Positions 43,501 through 52,850 are shown, counted from the first letter of the stretch. The stretch: DNA of 64,000 nucleotides from Burkholderiales bacterium (GCA_020854035.1 JADZGE010000107.1:22421-86420); one strand, 5' to 3'. Numbers and translations are program-made. Notes: generated from the letters alone by a model not told the origin.

Positions 43501-46500
43501 GCGGTAGGCCTCCCCGGCTTCCATGGCGCGTTCGAGTTGGCGCAGGACGTTGCCGAGGCTGTTCCAGTATTCCGGAGCGCGCGGGTTCACTTCCAGCGCG
43601 TGCCGGATGCGAATCTCGGCTTCGTCGTTGCGCCCGCGCTGCGTCGCGATTACGCCCGTGAGATGAAGGGCGTCCGCGTGGCGCGGGTCGCGCGCAAGCA
43701 GCCCCGCATATACCGCCGCCGCCTCGTCGAGCCGGCCCGCGCGGTGGGCCGCGATGCCGTGGCCAAGGAGCGGCGCGGGCGGCGCCGCTGCGACGGCGGG
43801 TTGACGGGTGGCGGCGAGCGCGGCAAGCGCTTCGGCCACACGCTCGATGACGGGAGCCCAGTCGCGCGGGCGCGGCTGGCGGATGAGGCGCACGGTCGGA
43901 TACCACGGGCTATCCTCTCGTTCGAGGAACCAGCGCCAGTCCGGCGCGAACGGGATGAGGGCCCACGCCGGCCTGCCGAGGGCTCCGGCGAGGTGCAGCA
44001 CGGCCGTGTCCACCGTGATCACGAGGTCGAGCACGGTGACGAGCGCCGCCGTGTCCGCGAAGTCTTCCAGCATGCCGCTCACATCGTGCAGGCACATTCC
44101 CGGCGGCGGCTCCGCGGCCGCCGCGGCCGGCGTGCCTTTCTGAAGGCTGTAGAAGCTCACGCCCTCCACGCGCGCGAGCGGCGCGAACTGCGCGAGCGTC
44201 GCCGAGCGGTTGCGATCGTTGCGGTGTTCCGCGCGCCCGGCCCAGACGAGGCCCACCTTCAGGCGCGCGGGATCGGCGGCGAGCATGCCGCGCCAGCGCG
44301 CGACCCGGTCGGCTTCGGCCTCGAGATAGGGTACCGCCGCGGGTATCGAGTCGGCGCGCGTGCCGAAAGCGAGCGCGAGCGAGAGCATGGGAATCCAGGT
44401 GTCGACCGGCGGCGGCGGCGCTCCGAGGGGGACGATGCTCTCGACGCCGTCGAGGCCGCGGAGCAGGCGGGCGAGTTCCCGGTGGCACTGCACCGTGACG
44501 CGCGCGCCGCGCCGCGCGATGAGCGGCGCATACCGGGCGAACTGGATCGCGTCGCCGTAGCCCTGCTCGGCGATGAGCAGGATGCGTCGTTCGCCGGGGA
44601 ATTCGCCGCCGTCCCACTGCGGCTCGGGAAACGACGGCTTTTTCACCCGGGCGCGCCGCGCCGTCTCCGATTGCCAGCGCCACTCGTACTCGAGCCAGCC
44701 CCGCTCGTAGTCCCCCTTGAGGAGCAGGGCGAGGGAGTTGTTCCAGTGCGCTTCGGGCGAGCCCGGATTCTCGGCGACCGCGCGGTGATAGGCTTCCAGC
44801 GCCTCCGGCAGCCGTCCCTGCTCGTTCAGGGCCGCGCCGAGGTTGATGAGTCCGCCCTCGAATCCCGGCCGCGCCCGGAGCGCTTCCTCGTAGCGCGCGA
44901 TCGCGTCATCGAGCCGGCCGCATTCCTTGAGTGTCACACCGTAGTTCACCAGCACGTCGGGGTCGCCCGGCTTGAGCGCGAGCGCGCGCTCGTGGCAGGC
45001 GAGGGCCTCATCGAGCCTGCCGAGCTCCTGCAGGGCGACGCCGAGGTTGCTCGAGGCTTCCGCATAATCGGGATCGAGTCGCAGCGCCTCCCTGTAACAG
45101 CGCTCGGCTTCCCCGAGCTTGCCGCGGTCCTGCCAGGCGGTGCCGAGCGCCATGTGCGCGAGGGCATTGCCCGGCCGCGCCGCGATGGCCGCCTCGAACG
45201 ACGGAATGGCGTCCTCGTGCCTGCCGGCTTCCTGCAGCGCGAGGCCGCGGTTGAGCAGCGCCTCGTGATAGCCGGGACGCGCCCGCAGCGCTTCGTCGTA
45301 GTGCGACAGGGCATCCTCGATCCGCCCCGTCGCCTTCAAGGCGTTGCCGAGATTGTTGTGCGCCTCGGGCAGGTCGGGACGCAGCCGCAGCGCCTCGCGG
45401 TGCGCCGCGACGGCTTCCTCCGTGCGGCCGAGCGCCTGCAGCGCCGTGCCGAGGCCAACGCGCGCCTCCGCGCTCGCCGGATCGCGGGCGGCGGCTTCCC
45501 GGTACGCGTCTGCGGCCGCCTGCGCGCGACCCTGGTCGGCGAGCAGGTGCCCCGCGGTGCACCAAGCCGCGGGGTAGCCCGGATCGATCACGAGCGCCCG
45601 TTCGACGGCGGCCTGAGCCTGCGCACGGTCGCCGGCGGCACGCAAGGCCTGCGCCAGCCGGTGCCAGCCTTCCGCGTATTGCGGTTCGAGGTCTACCGCC
45701 CGCCGGAACGAATCGATCGCTTCATCGAGCCTGCCCTGGCTGCGCAGCGCGTAGCCGAGGCTCACGTGCTGTCGAGCGGAGCCCGGGGCGTGCCGCAACG
45801 CCTGCCGCGCCCAGATCTCGCCGCCAGCGAAATCCCTGCGGGCGAGACACAGTGCCGCGAGCAGTCCAAGGAGATCCGCGCTGGCCGGCGCGAGCGCCAC
45901 GGCACGCGTGGCGAGTGCCTCCGCGGCGGGGTGGTTCCCGCTCCGGTATTGCCCGAACGCTTCGTTCAACAGCGCCACGGGATCGCGCTCCGGCGCCGCG
46001 GCGACTTGCGCGGCGCCGGTACCCGCGATCGCGGCGAGCGCGGCGGCGGCGCGGGCGACCGGCTGCGACCAGTCCCGCGCCGCATCCTGGCGGAAAAGGC
46101 GCATGGTCGGATACCAGGGGCTGTCCTCGCGCGCGAGTTGCCAGCGCCAGTCGGGCACGTACGGAATCAGCGTCCAGACCGGTTTCCCGAGCGCCCCGGC
46201 GAGGTGCGCGACAGCGGTATCCACGCTGATGACGAGATCGAGTTCGGCCGCCAGGGCCGCTGTCTCCGCGAAGTCGGCAAGCTCTCCGGTGAGATCGACG
46301 AGCCGCAGTCCGGCCGGGGGCGCCCTGCCCTGCGTGGCGGCGGGGCCCTTCTGCAGGCTGTAGAACACCGCGTCCTTCGCGGCGGCGAGCGGGGCGAGAG
46401 CGGCGAGCGGCAGCGACCGGTTCCGGTCGTTGGCGTGCTCGGAGATACCGGCCCACGCGAGTCCCACGCGCAGTCCCGCGGGCCCGGCGTCCAGTCGCGC

Positions 46501-47640
46501 GCGCCAGCGCTCGCGCGTCGGCGCATCCGCCGCGAGATAGGGTACCTCGGCCGGGATCGGCCGCGCCGCGGCACCCAGCACGCGGGGAAGGCTCAGGAGC
46601 GGGCAATGTGCGTCGAAAGGCGGCAGCGGGCTGCCGCGGGCAACGACCTCGGTCACACCGCGGCAGGTGGCGAGCAGGCGCTCGAGTTCCGGCTGGCATT
46701 CGAGGATGACCGTCGCGCCGCGCGCCGCCGCGGCGCCGATGAATCTCGCAAACTGCATCGCGTCGCCGAGACCCTGCTCGCATTGCAGGAGCAGCCGGCG
46801 GCCGGCGATATCGCCGCCGTCCCATGCCGGCTCCGGGAAGTCGCGCCGCACGGCGTTCCACTTGAGCGCGCCCGGTGAGCGCCAGCGCCACTCGTACTCG
46901 CGCCAGCCTTCGTCGAATTCGCCGCGGGCAAGCAGCGCGAGGGCGAGATTGAGGTGCGCGTCCGCATACTCCGGTTCGACGCGCACGGCCTCGCGATAGG
47001 CCGCGATCGCGCCCGGCAGGTCGTGCTTCGCCTGCAGGGCGTTACCGAGATTGCAGTGCGCGAGCGCGAGCCCCGGATGCCCGGCGAGCGCGGCGCGGTA
47101 CTCGGCGATCGCCTCGTCGAGGCGGCCCTGCGCCCGGAGCGTTACGCCGAGGTTCACGCGTGCCTGCTCGTCGCCCGGGCGCGCGGCGAGCACTTCGCGA
47201 AAGCACGCTTCCGCCGCGGCGTCGTCCCCGCGCTCGCGTAACAGGTTGCCGAGGCGCAAGCGCGCGTCGTGCAGCCCGGGATCGAGGCGCAGCGCGGTGC
47301 GGCAGGCGGCTTCGGCCTCGCGCGCGCGGCCGAGCCGCGAATGAACCTGACCGAGGCTCGCATGGAACGGCGCCGCGTCGCCGCGCCGCGCAATCGCCCG
47401 GGCAATGAGTTCCAGCGCGCGCTCGTGCTCGCCCTGCTGGCTCGCGAGGACGCCGAGAAGATGCAGCGCGTCGGGATGCCCCGCATCGCCGTCGAGCACC
47501 TGGCGGTAGAGCGCCTTGGCCCCCTCGAGATCCCCCGCGCGGTGCAACCCGGCCGCGGTCTCGAGCAGTTCACCCGCGGTGCCGGCCGTCCCGGGGGGAG
47601 CCGCACGGTTTCGCGGACGGCGGGGCCGGCGCTCTCCCAT
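40564..47640 (-). CDS. Four-module TPR-glycosyltransferase giant
   Basis: This 2358-residue protein repeats the architecture [TPR array - heptosyltransferase-like GT-B domain] four times. The diagnostic (V/A)DT(A/S)V(A/L)HLAGALG motif occurs near residues 473, 1213, 1772 and 2288. Each copy is preceded by GLGDAMQFARF- or GYGDAIQFARYAP-like, VGLAWAG.P/S and YSLQKG.PA motifs and followed by DWRW.LERE(D/E)S(P/V)WYPTM. Each TPR array has roughly 5-14 units of about 34 residues. It has no signal or membrane segment, so it is cytoplasmic. ATG 47640 starts 31 bp after the HlyD-adaptor stop, inside the type I secretion gene string and 191 bp before the giant adhesin gene. A dedicated role in glycosylating that adhesin before export is inferred; EPS glycosylation is the alternative. 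Confidence 0.9.
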   Translation of the reverse strand: MGERRPRRPRNRAAPPGTAGTAGELLETAAGLHRAGDLEGAKALYRQVLDGDAGHPDALHLLGVLASQQGEHERALELIARAIARRGDAAPFHASLGQVHSRLGRAREAEAACRTALRLDPGLHDARLRLGNLLRERGDDAAAEACFREVLAARPGDEQARVNLGVTLRAQGRLDEAIAEYRAALAGHPGLALAHCNLGNALQAKHDLPGAIAAYREAVRVEPEYADAHLNLALALLARGEFDEGWREYEWRWRSPGALKWNAVRRDFPEPAWDGGDIAGRRLLLQCEQGLGDAMQFARFIGAAAARGATVILECQPELERLLATCRGVTEVVARGSPLPPFDAHCPLLSLPRVLGAAARPIPAEVPYLAADAPTRERWRARLDAGPAGLRVGLAWAGISEHANDRNRSLPLAALAPLAAAKDAVFYSLQKGPAATQGRAPPAGLRLVDLTGELADFAETAALAAELDLVISVDTAVAHLAGALGKPVWTLIPYVPDWRWQLAREDSPWYPTMRLFRQDAARDWSQPVARAAAALAAIAGTGAAQVAAAPERDPVALLNEAFGQYRSGNHPAAEALATRAVALAPASADLLGLLAALCLARRDFAGGEIWARQALRHAPGSARQHVSLGYALRSQGRLDEAIDSFRRAVDLEPQYAEGWHRLAQALRAAGDRAQAQAAVERALVIDPGYPAAWCTAGHLLADQGRAQAAADAYREAAARDPASAEARVGLGTALQALGRTEEAVAAHREALRLRPDLPEAHNNLGNALKATGRIEDALSHYDEALRARPGYHEALLNRGLALQEAGRHEDAIPSFEAAIAARPGNALAHMALGTAWQDRGKLGEAERCYREALRLDPDYAEASSNLGVALQELGRLDEALACHERALALKPGDPDVLVNYGVTLKECGRLDDAIARYEEALRARPGFEGGLINLGAALNEQGRLPEALEAYHRAVAENPGSPEAHWNNSLALLLKGDYERGWLEYEWRWQSETARRARVKKPSFPEPQWDGGEFPGERRILLIAEQGYGDAIQFARYAPLIARRGARVTVQCHRELARLLRGLDGVESIVPLGAPPPPVDTWIPMLSLALAFGTRADSIPAAVPYLEAEADRVARWRGMLAADPARLKVGLVWAGRAEHRNDRNRSATLAQFAPLARVEGVSFYSLQKGTPAAAAAEPPPGMCLHDVSGMLEDFADTAALVTVLDLVITVDTAVLHLAGALGRPAWALIPFAPDWRWFLEREDSPWYPTVRLIRQPRPRDWAPVIERVAEALAALAATRQPAVAAAPPAPLLGHGIAAHRAGRLDEAAAVYAGLLARDPRHADALHLTGVIATQRGRNDEAEIRIRHALEVNPRAPEYWNSLGNVLRQLERAMEAGEAYREAIRLKPGYAEAHNNLGLLLKAAGDPEGAYTAIREALRLQPAYAEGHVNLGNTLQALARYEESLASYEEALRLRPRYPEALMNLGNALQRLGRLTEAVARTRQAIEERPDYTDAHMNLGQALQSQGRVPDALSCYRAALSMRPDYPEAHWNYALALLLSGELREGFREYEWRWRWKDFPSPPRDFTQPQWRGEDIAGTVILLHAEQVFGDTIQFIRYAPLVAARGAEVVVECQPELVRLFSAVPGIHRLVARGATLPRFDRHCPLMSLPLAFGHDLGALPREVPYLAAEPERVAAWRERLGGGFHAGIVWAGSPHHKNDRNRSLPLAAFAPLAIVPGVSFVSLQKGAPARQGANPPGGMRLADFTAELNDFADTATLVASLDLVICADTAVAHLAGALGVPVWILLPCAPDWRWLLEREDSPWYPTARLFRQRQWGDWDEVLERVAGALAGFVGRPAAAAKAPSAAALVTEAARRHQGGDPAAAIPLYRRALALDTGCADAWHLLGVALRQSKRHAEAARCIRRALGLQPHGAAYHASLGNVLKDEARYEEAVASYREALRLKPDHAEAHYNLGTALHHLKRAAEAEAHFRAAIRHNPAFAEAWYNLGNVLQDRDALDEAQPCYERAIELKPGDARAHSNLGTIHVQRGEPHAAIRAFESAVAAEPGNPDAHWNLSLALLLTGDFARGWPEYEWRWRTADGRRLERRFPHPRYAGEDPRGRRILLHAEQGLGDAIQFVRYAAVLAERGATILVESRPETARLFTRAAGVAEVVVAGAPLPAFDLHCPLLTLPLALGTTLAAVPATVPYVTADPSLTEAWRGRLAAGGTGLRVGLAWAGRPEHPHDRWRSIPFPLLSPVFAVPGIAWHSLQKPPAGRDERLADDTRFLTDFADTAAFISNLDLVITVDTSVAHLAGALGKRVWVLLPHAPDWRWMLEREESVWYPTMTLLRQPRTGDWPSVIERTAQRLARFRETETRA

Positions 47641-47671
47641 GTGCGTTCGCCGTCGGGCTCCGGCCCGCCGG

Positions 47672-48904
47672 TCAGCGCTCGCGCAGGGCGCTACCCTTCG
47701 CCTTGAGCAGCGGCTTCAGCAGGTAGTCGAGCACCGTCTTGTGGCCCGTCAGCACGTCGACGGTGGCCGTCATGCCGGGGATGATCGGCAGGGCGTTACC
47801 GTCCCGGTCCTTCAGGTGGGACTGCTGCGTGCGCACCTGTATCTTGTAGTAGGTCTCGTCGGGCTTCTTCTCGTCGCGCAGCGTGTCGGCGCTAATGTGC
47901 ACCAGCGTCGCCTCGAGGCCGCCGTAGATCGAATAGTCGTAGGCGGTGATCTTGACGGTCGCGGGCAGGCCCGGGCGGAGGAACGCGACATCGGAGGGCT
48001 TGATCCGCGCCTCGATCAGCAGCTGGTCCTCGAGCGGAACGATCTCCATGATGTCCTGCCCCGGCTGCACGATGCCGCCCAGGGTGGTGACGCGGATGTT
48101 CTTCACGGTGCCGCGCATCGGCGAGCGCAGCACGGCGCGCCGCACCTGGTCCGCGCGGGCCGCGTTACCCTCCGCGATCGCCGTGAGCTCCGCCTCGTTC
48201 TTCGCGAGGTCTGCGCGCGCGTCGGCGCGGAACTTGTTCTGCCGGTCCTGGAGATTGGCGCGAAGCTCGTTCACCTGGCGCCGCAGCCGCAGCAGTTCCA
48301 CTTCGGAGACGACTCCCTTCTTGACGAGCGGAGCGGTCAGCTGCAGTTCCTCGTCGGCGAGCTGGAAGCTGCGCTTCAGCGCCGCGACGCTCTCCTCGAG
48401 CTGCTGGCGGCGCGAGTGGAAGAGCTCCGTTTCCACCCGGACCTGCTCCGCGCGCGCGTCCGCCGGGAATACCGGCGTGCCGCCGCTCGCCTCGGCGCGC
48501 AGGCGCGCATTGGCCGCCCGCAGCGCCGTCACGCGGGAGTGGCTCTCGCGGAACGACGCGCCGAAGCGCGTGTCGTCCAGGCGCGCGAGCACCTGGTCCT
48601 TCTCGACGATGTCGCCCTCGCGCACCGTCAGCTCGGAGAGGATCCCGCCTTCCAGGCTCTGGATCACCTGCTCGCGCGAGGAGGGAATGACGCGCCCGGC
48701 GCCCACGGTCACCTCGTCGAGCACCGCGCCACTCGCCCAGAGGTAGCCCGCGGCGAGCAGCGCCGCGAGCAGCAGCAGCGTCAGGCCCGTCCACGGCTTC
48801 GCGTCGAGCACGGTCGCGGCCTTCACGTCCGCCATGAACTCGGTATGGTCGCGGGCGCGCGCGAGGTCGCGACGGGGAATTCTGGCGATTTCGTTGCCTG
48901 CCAT
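47672..48904 (-). CDS. Type I secretion periplasmic adaptor (HlyD/LapC family)
   Basis: This 410-residue membrane-fusion protein bridges the ABC exporter and TolC. It has a short cytoplasmic N-terminus, one membrane span (about residues 39-58, LTLLLLAALLAAGYLWA) and a split biotinyl-lipoyl domain (VTVGAGRVIPSSREQVIQSLEGGILSEL then VLRSPMRGTVKNI). Long coiled-coil hairpins (about 120-250) and a beta-barrel/C-terminal domain ending PGMTATVDVLTGHKTVLDYLLKPLLK complete it. That ending is typical of HlyD-family adaptors. It starts 12 bp after the ABC gene stop, so they are co-transcribed. Confidence 0.92.
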   Translation of the reverse strand: MAGNEIARIPRRDLARARDHTEFMADVKAATVLDAKPWTGLTLLLLAALLAAGYLWASGAVLDEVTVGAGRVIPSSREQVIQSLEGGILSELTVREGDIVEKDQVLARLDDTRFGASFRESHSRVTALRAANARLRAEASGGTPVFPADARAEQVRVETELFHSRRQQLEESVAALKRSFQLADEELQLTAPLVKKGVVSEVELLRLRRQVNELRANLQDRQNKFRADARADLAKNEAELTAIAEGNAARADQVRRAVLRSPMRGTVKNIRVTTLGGIVQPGQDIMEIVPLEDQLLIEARIKPSDVAFLRPGLPATVKITAYDYSIYGGLEATLVHISADTLRDEKKPDETYYKIQVRTQQSHLKDRDGNALPIIPGMTATVDVLTGHKTVLDYLLKPLLKAKGSALRER

Positions 48905-48916
48905 CGGGGGGCGACG

Positions 48917-51058
48917 CTAGGCGTTCTGGGTGAGGGCCTTCAGTATGACATCGCGCGGACCGTCGGCGACCACCTTGCCCGAATCGAGCACGATCAGCCG
49001 ATCGACGAGCGCGAGCATCGCGGGCTTGTGGGTGGCGAGCACGAGTGTGCGCCCGGCGGCGACCTTCCGGAATTCCGCGATGAAAGCCTGCTCGGTATTG
49101 TGGTCCATCGAGCTCGTCGGCTCGTCGAGGAGGTAGACGCGGGGATTGGCGAGCAGCGCCCGCGCGAGCGCGACCGACTGCTTCTGGCCCCCGGAGAGGC
49201 CCTCCGCGCGCTCGCCCACGGGCAGATCGAAACCGAGGGGATGGTTCGCGACCATGCGTTCGAGGCCGGCGATGCGGCTCGCCGCGAGTATCGAGTCCTC
49301 GTCCGCGAGCGGGGCACCCAGCGTGATGTTCTCGCGCAGCGTGCCGAAGAACAGGCGCACGTCCTGCGACACGTAGGCGAAGTCGCGCCGCAGGTCGGCG
49401 GGATCGATCTGCTGGATGTCGGTGCCGTCGACGAGCACCGACCCGCTCGCCGATTCGTAGAGCCCCATCATGAGCCGCAGCGTCGTGCTCTTGCCGGATC
49501 CGACGCGTCCCACCAGCGCCACGTGCTCGCCGGCCTCGATCCGGAACGACACGCCGTGCAGCACGGCAAGCTTGGTGCGCGGATAGCCGAAGCCGACGCC
49601 GGCGAATTCGATCTGCCCCTTCAGCGCCGGCCGGTGCAGGAACGAGCGCTCCGCCGGGCGCTCGGTCGGGAGATCCATGATACGGTTCAACGCGAGCAGC
49701 GCGGTGCGCGAGTGCTGGTAGCGCGTCAGCAGGCCGGCGAGCTGGCCGAGCGGCGCGAGCGCCCGCCCGGCGAGTATGGTGCAGGCGATGAGGCCGCCCA
49801 CGGTGAGTTCACCCGCCCCGATGCGGTAGACGCCCCACACGACGAGGAGAATCGTCACCGCCTGCTGCACGAGGATCGCGAGGTTCACGACGAACGCGGA
49901 AATGAAGCGCGACTCGAGCGCGGTCCGGGAGGTGAGCGCCGTGTAGTTTTCCCAGCGCCGCTGCAGTTCGCCCTCGGCCGAGAGCGTTTTCAGCGTTTCG
50001 ACGCCCTCCACCGCCTCGACCAGCACGCCGTGCCTGGCGGACGCCTCCGAGAGATGGCGCTGCATGAGCCGCGCGAGCGGAAACTGGGCGACGAGTCCGG
50101 CGAGGAGCAGCAGCGGTATGGCGAGCATCGGCACGAGCGCGATCGGCCCCCCGATCAGGCTGATGATCCACGTGAACAGGAACACGAACGGCAGGTCGGT
50201 GAGCGTCGTGAGCGTCGCCGAGGTGAAGAAGTCGCGCAGCGATTCGAACTCGCGCACGTTCGCGGCGAACGCGCCGGCGGAGGCGGGCCGGGCCTCCATG
50301 CGCATGCCGAGCGCCTGGCGGAAGAGCTGGCTCGCGAGCAGGAGATCGACTTTCCTGCCGGCGACGTCGAGGAGATAGCCGCGCAGCGTGCGGGCGACGA
50401 ACTCGAAGCCGACCGCGATCGCGACGCCGGCCGCGAGCACCCACAGCGTCGCCTCGGCATTGTTCGGCACCACGCGGTCGTAGACGTTCATCACGAAGAG
50501 CGAGGTGGCGAGGGCGAGGAGATTGATCATCGCCGCCGCGACGAGGGTTTCCACGTAGTAGCTCCGGAAGCGCCACAGCGTTCCCCAGAACCACCACCTG
50601 CCGGAGACGGGCGCGATGTCCGCGGAGCGCCGGTCCGCGCGCGGCCTGGGCTGCACGAAGATGCAGTAGCCGGTGTAGCGCCCGGCGAGATCCGCGAGGG
50701 ATGCGCTCTTCGCCCCGATGCCGGACTCGGGAAGTATGATCTCGGACGACTCGGTGCCGATCTGCGTCGCCACGCAGGCCCGTCCGTCCTTCAGCAGCAG
50801 CACCGCGGGCAGCACCAGGTTCGAAATGCGGCGCAGGCCCCGCTTCAGCACCCGCGCGGAATAGCCCTGCAGTTCCGCGGCGCGCACGAAGAGAGCAGGG
50901 GTGAGGCGGTGTCCTTCGAGCGGCAGGCCGGCGGCGAGCGCGTCCGGCGAGACCGGGCGTCCGTGCAGGCGCGTGAGTATGGCCAGACATTCCAGCAGCG
51001 AATCGTCCGGTTCCTCCCGCGGATCGGGCTGGACCTCTGCGCTCTGCGCGGATGACAT
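48917..51058 (-). CDS. Type I secretion ABC transporter (LapB/LssB family)
   Basis: This 713-residue permease-ATPase drives export of the giant adhesin. The N-terminal ~130 residues form a C39-like domain without the catalytic cysteine, as in transporters of RTX and large adhesins that bind but do not cleave substrate. Six membrane helices follow (about 150-440), then an ATPase domain with Walker A GRVGSGKST (about residue 519), signature LSGGQKQ (about 623), Walker B VYLLDEPTSSMD and the H-loop ATHKP. The architecture matches TIGR03375-type type I permease/ATPases. It lies between tolC (75 bp upstream) and the hlyD-like gene (12 bp downstream). Confidence 0.94.
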   Translation of the reverse strand: MSSAQSAEVQPDPREEPDDSLLECLAILTRLHGRPVSPDALAAGLPLEGHRLTPALFVRAAELQGYSARVLKRGLRRISNLVLPAVLLLKDGRACVATQIGTESSEIILPESGIGAKSASLADLAGRYTGYCIFVQPRPRADRRSADIAPVSGRWWFWGTLWRFRSYYVETLVAAAMINLLALATSLFVMNVYDRVVPNNAEATLWVLAAGVAIAVGFEFVARTLRGYLLDVAGRKVDLLLASQLFRQALGMRMEARPASAGAFAANVREFESLRDFFTSATLTTLTDLPFVFLFTWIISLIGGPIALVPMLAIPLLLLAGLVAQFPLARLMQRHLSEASARHGVLVEAVEGVETLKTLSAEGELQRRWENYTALTSRTALESRFISAFVVNLAILVQQAVTILLVVWGVYRIGAGELTVGGLIACTILAGRALAPLGQLAGLLTRYQHSRTALLALNRIMDLPTERPAERSFLHRPALKGQIEFAGVGFGYPRTKLAVLHGVSFRIEAGEHVALVGRVGSGKSTTLRLMMGLYESASGSVLVDGTDIQQIDPADLRRDFAYVSQDVRLFFGTLRENITLGAPLADEDSILAASRIAGLERMVANHPLGFDLPVGERAEGLSGGQKQSVALARALLANPRVYLLDEPTSSMDHNTEQAFIAEFRKVAAGRTLVLATHKPAMLALVDRLIVLDSGKVVADGPRDVILKALTQNA

Positions 51059-51133
51059 GACGTTGGCGGACCGTAACCCCCGGGCGGGCGCCGCGGCGCC
51101 CGCCTGTGTCGACCGCGCGTGGCGGCGCCCTGG

Positions 51134-52513
51134 CTACTCGGCCGGCTTGATGCCGAGGCTTTCGACCAGCAACCCCTTGGCGGCCTCGACCGCGTACTGA
51201 TTGAACAGGTCCTCGTAACGGCCGGTTACCAGGTTCGAGCGGGCGGTGAAGAGCTCGTTCTCGGCATTAAGCACGTCGAGAAGACTGCGGCGCCCGAGAT
51301 CGAGTTGCTGCTTGTAAGCTTCCAGCACCTCGGCGCTCAGGCTCGCGTGCTCGCGCAGGTAGGCGAGCCGCTCCTCGCTCGTCGCCTTGGCGTTGAGCGC
51401 CACGGCCACGCGCTCTTCGACATCACGCCGCGTATTGGCCATGCCGTCGATCGCGGCGTAGCGGCGCTCCGAGAACGCGCGCTCCTGCGCGAGATCCGAA
51501 CCGCCGCGGAAGAGGTTCCAGCGCAGGACGAGCATGACGCTGTCGCTGTCCACGTTACCCGGGATCCCCCCGATGTTCTCGTTGCGGTTGCTCGCAAGCT
51601 CGAGATCGAGTCGCGGGAAATAAGGCGATTTCGCGCCGCGCACGGCAGCCTCCGCCGCCGCGACCTCGGCGTTCGCCGCGCCGAGCGAGGGATTGGACGT
51701 GATCGCCGTGTCGGTCGCCTTCCGGATCGCCTCCTGCAGCCGGGCCCGGTCGAGGCCACCGGCCGAGACGGTCTGCGTCGCGCTCGGCTTCGGGTCGGTC
51801 AGGTTGCCGGGAGCCTTGCCGACCACCGTCACGTAGTTCGCCTCGGCTTCGCGCAGCCTGCCCGCCCGCGCGGTGACCGCGCTCGAGGCGAGCGCCACGC
51901 GCCCGAGGGCCTGCTGCAGGTCGGCCTTCTGCGCGACGCCGCCCTGCACCCTCAGGCGGACCTTGTCCCGCACGACGAGGTGGTCCTTGAGATTCTCGTT
52001 CGAAAGCCGGACGAGTTCCCGGTTCTTGAGGACCTCGAGGTAGACTTCCACCGCTTTCAGCGCGATGTCCTCCCGCGTCTCCGCGAGGCGGCTCCCGGCC
52101 GCTTGCAGCCGCGCGTTCTGGCGCTCCACCTCGCTCATCGTGGCGTTGCCGGCGAAGAGGTTCTGGCTCAACAACACGCCGGATTCCCGCCGATTGAGCC
52201 GCACCGTGTCGGCGCCGGTCGCCCGCGTGTCCGGAGACGAGGTGCGTTCGCGACCCCCGCCCAGGTTTACGTCGAGCGTAGGAAAGTAGCCCCCGCGCGC
52301 CTGGGCGAGGTCTTGCGCCGCGGCCCGCCGCTGCGCGTCGGCGGCCAGCACGCGCGGGTGCGTGGCGAGCGCGGCTTCGACGACCTCTTTCAGGGCCTGC
52401 GCGCCTGCATTTCCCGCCGCGGACGCAACGAGCAAAGCAAGGAGCGGGGCTGACAGAAATGCGCGATGCCGCGCAACCGTCTCGCGCCGGGGCTGACCGT
52501 CAATTGCCGTCAT
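51134..52513 (-). CDS. Outer-membrane channel TolC family (type I secretion)
   Basis: This 459-residue TolC-like protein has a signal peptide (HRAFLSAPLLALLVASAAGNAGAQA) and two similar halves of long helices, including LNRRESGVLLSQNLFAGN and LRWNLFRGG. It ends with LDVLNAENELFTARSNLVTGRYED, typical of the TIGR01844 type I outer-membrane family. ATG 52513 is chosen because AAGGAA precedes it at good spacing; a longer reading from 52579 is open but lacks a ribosome site. It is the first gene of the secretion string on the minus strand. Confidence 0.92.
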   Translation of the reverse strand: MTAIDGQPRRETVARHRAFLSAPLLALLVASAAGNAGAQALKEVVEAALATHPRVLAADAQRRAAAQDLAQARGGYFPTLDVNLGGGRERTSSPDTRATGADTVRLNRRESGVLLSQNLFAGNATMSEVERQNARLQAAGSRLAETREDIALKAVEVYLEVLKNRELVRLSNENLKDHLVVRDKVRLRVQGGVAQKADLQQALGRVALASSAVTARAGRLREAEANYVTVVGKAPGNLTDPKPSATQTVSAGGLDRARLQEAIRKATDTAITSNPSLGAANAEVAAAEAAVRGAKSPYFPRLDLELASNRNENIGGIPGNVDSDSVMLVLRWNLFRGGSDLAQERAFSERRYAAIDGMANTRRDVEERVAVALNAKATSEERLAYLREHASLSAEVLEAYKQQLDLGRRSLLDVLNAENELFTARSNLVTGRYEDLFNQYAVEAAKGLLVESLGIKPAE

Positions 52514-52603
52514 CTGGTTCCTTGGTGGCGCGGGAGCACTTTGGCGCCCGATCCTCCGGCTGTCTGCTTCCGCTCTCATGGCCGATTGACCGTTCGCCGA
52601 TAT

Positions 52604-52616
52604 CTCAAGTTACTTG
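52604..52616 (-). promoter_or_regulatory. CTCAAGTTA element upstream of tolC
   Basis: The 9-mer CTCAAGTTA lies 91 bp upstream of the chosen tolC start, and CAAG-TTA-CTTG is a perfect inverted repeat. The same 9-mer precedes the giant adhesin gene, hinting at common control of exporter and cargo. Confidence 0.35.
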
Positions 52617-52834
52617 TTAGACACCCGCGATAGTTTCATGATTCTACATAAAGATACGCAAAAATCCACTATTCGCGGGATTTCCTTGACTCGCGCAAAC
52701 GTTGTTGCGTCATTGCAACGAACGTCTCGAACGATCTCGCGAGCGATCGAGCCTAACGGCTGCCGCGCTGCCTCGCAACAAGTACTTTTTTTGCCTCTTT
52801 TTCATGAAGTTCCGTGATTTTTTCCCAGTCCACT

Positions 52835-52850
52835 TGGCCTGCAACTTGCT
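52835..52850 (+). promoter_or_regulatory. Sigma-54 promoter of RMF-like small protein 2
   Basis: The site TGGCCTGCAACTTGCT differs from consensus at positions 5 and 6 and keeps exact spacing. The expected start is near 52861, about 31 nt before ATG 52892. Confidence 0.7.

Noticed and set aside
41893..46878. 1661-residue plus-strand open frame
   Set aside because: Antisense to the four-module TPR-glycosyltransferase, whose own frame has clear TPR and GT motifs.
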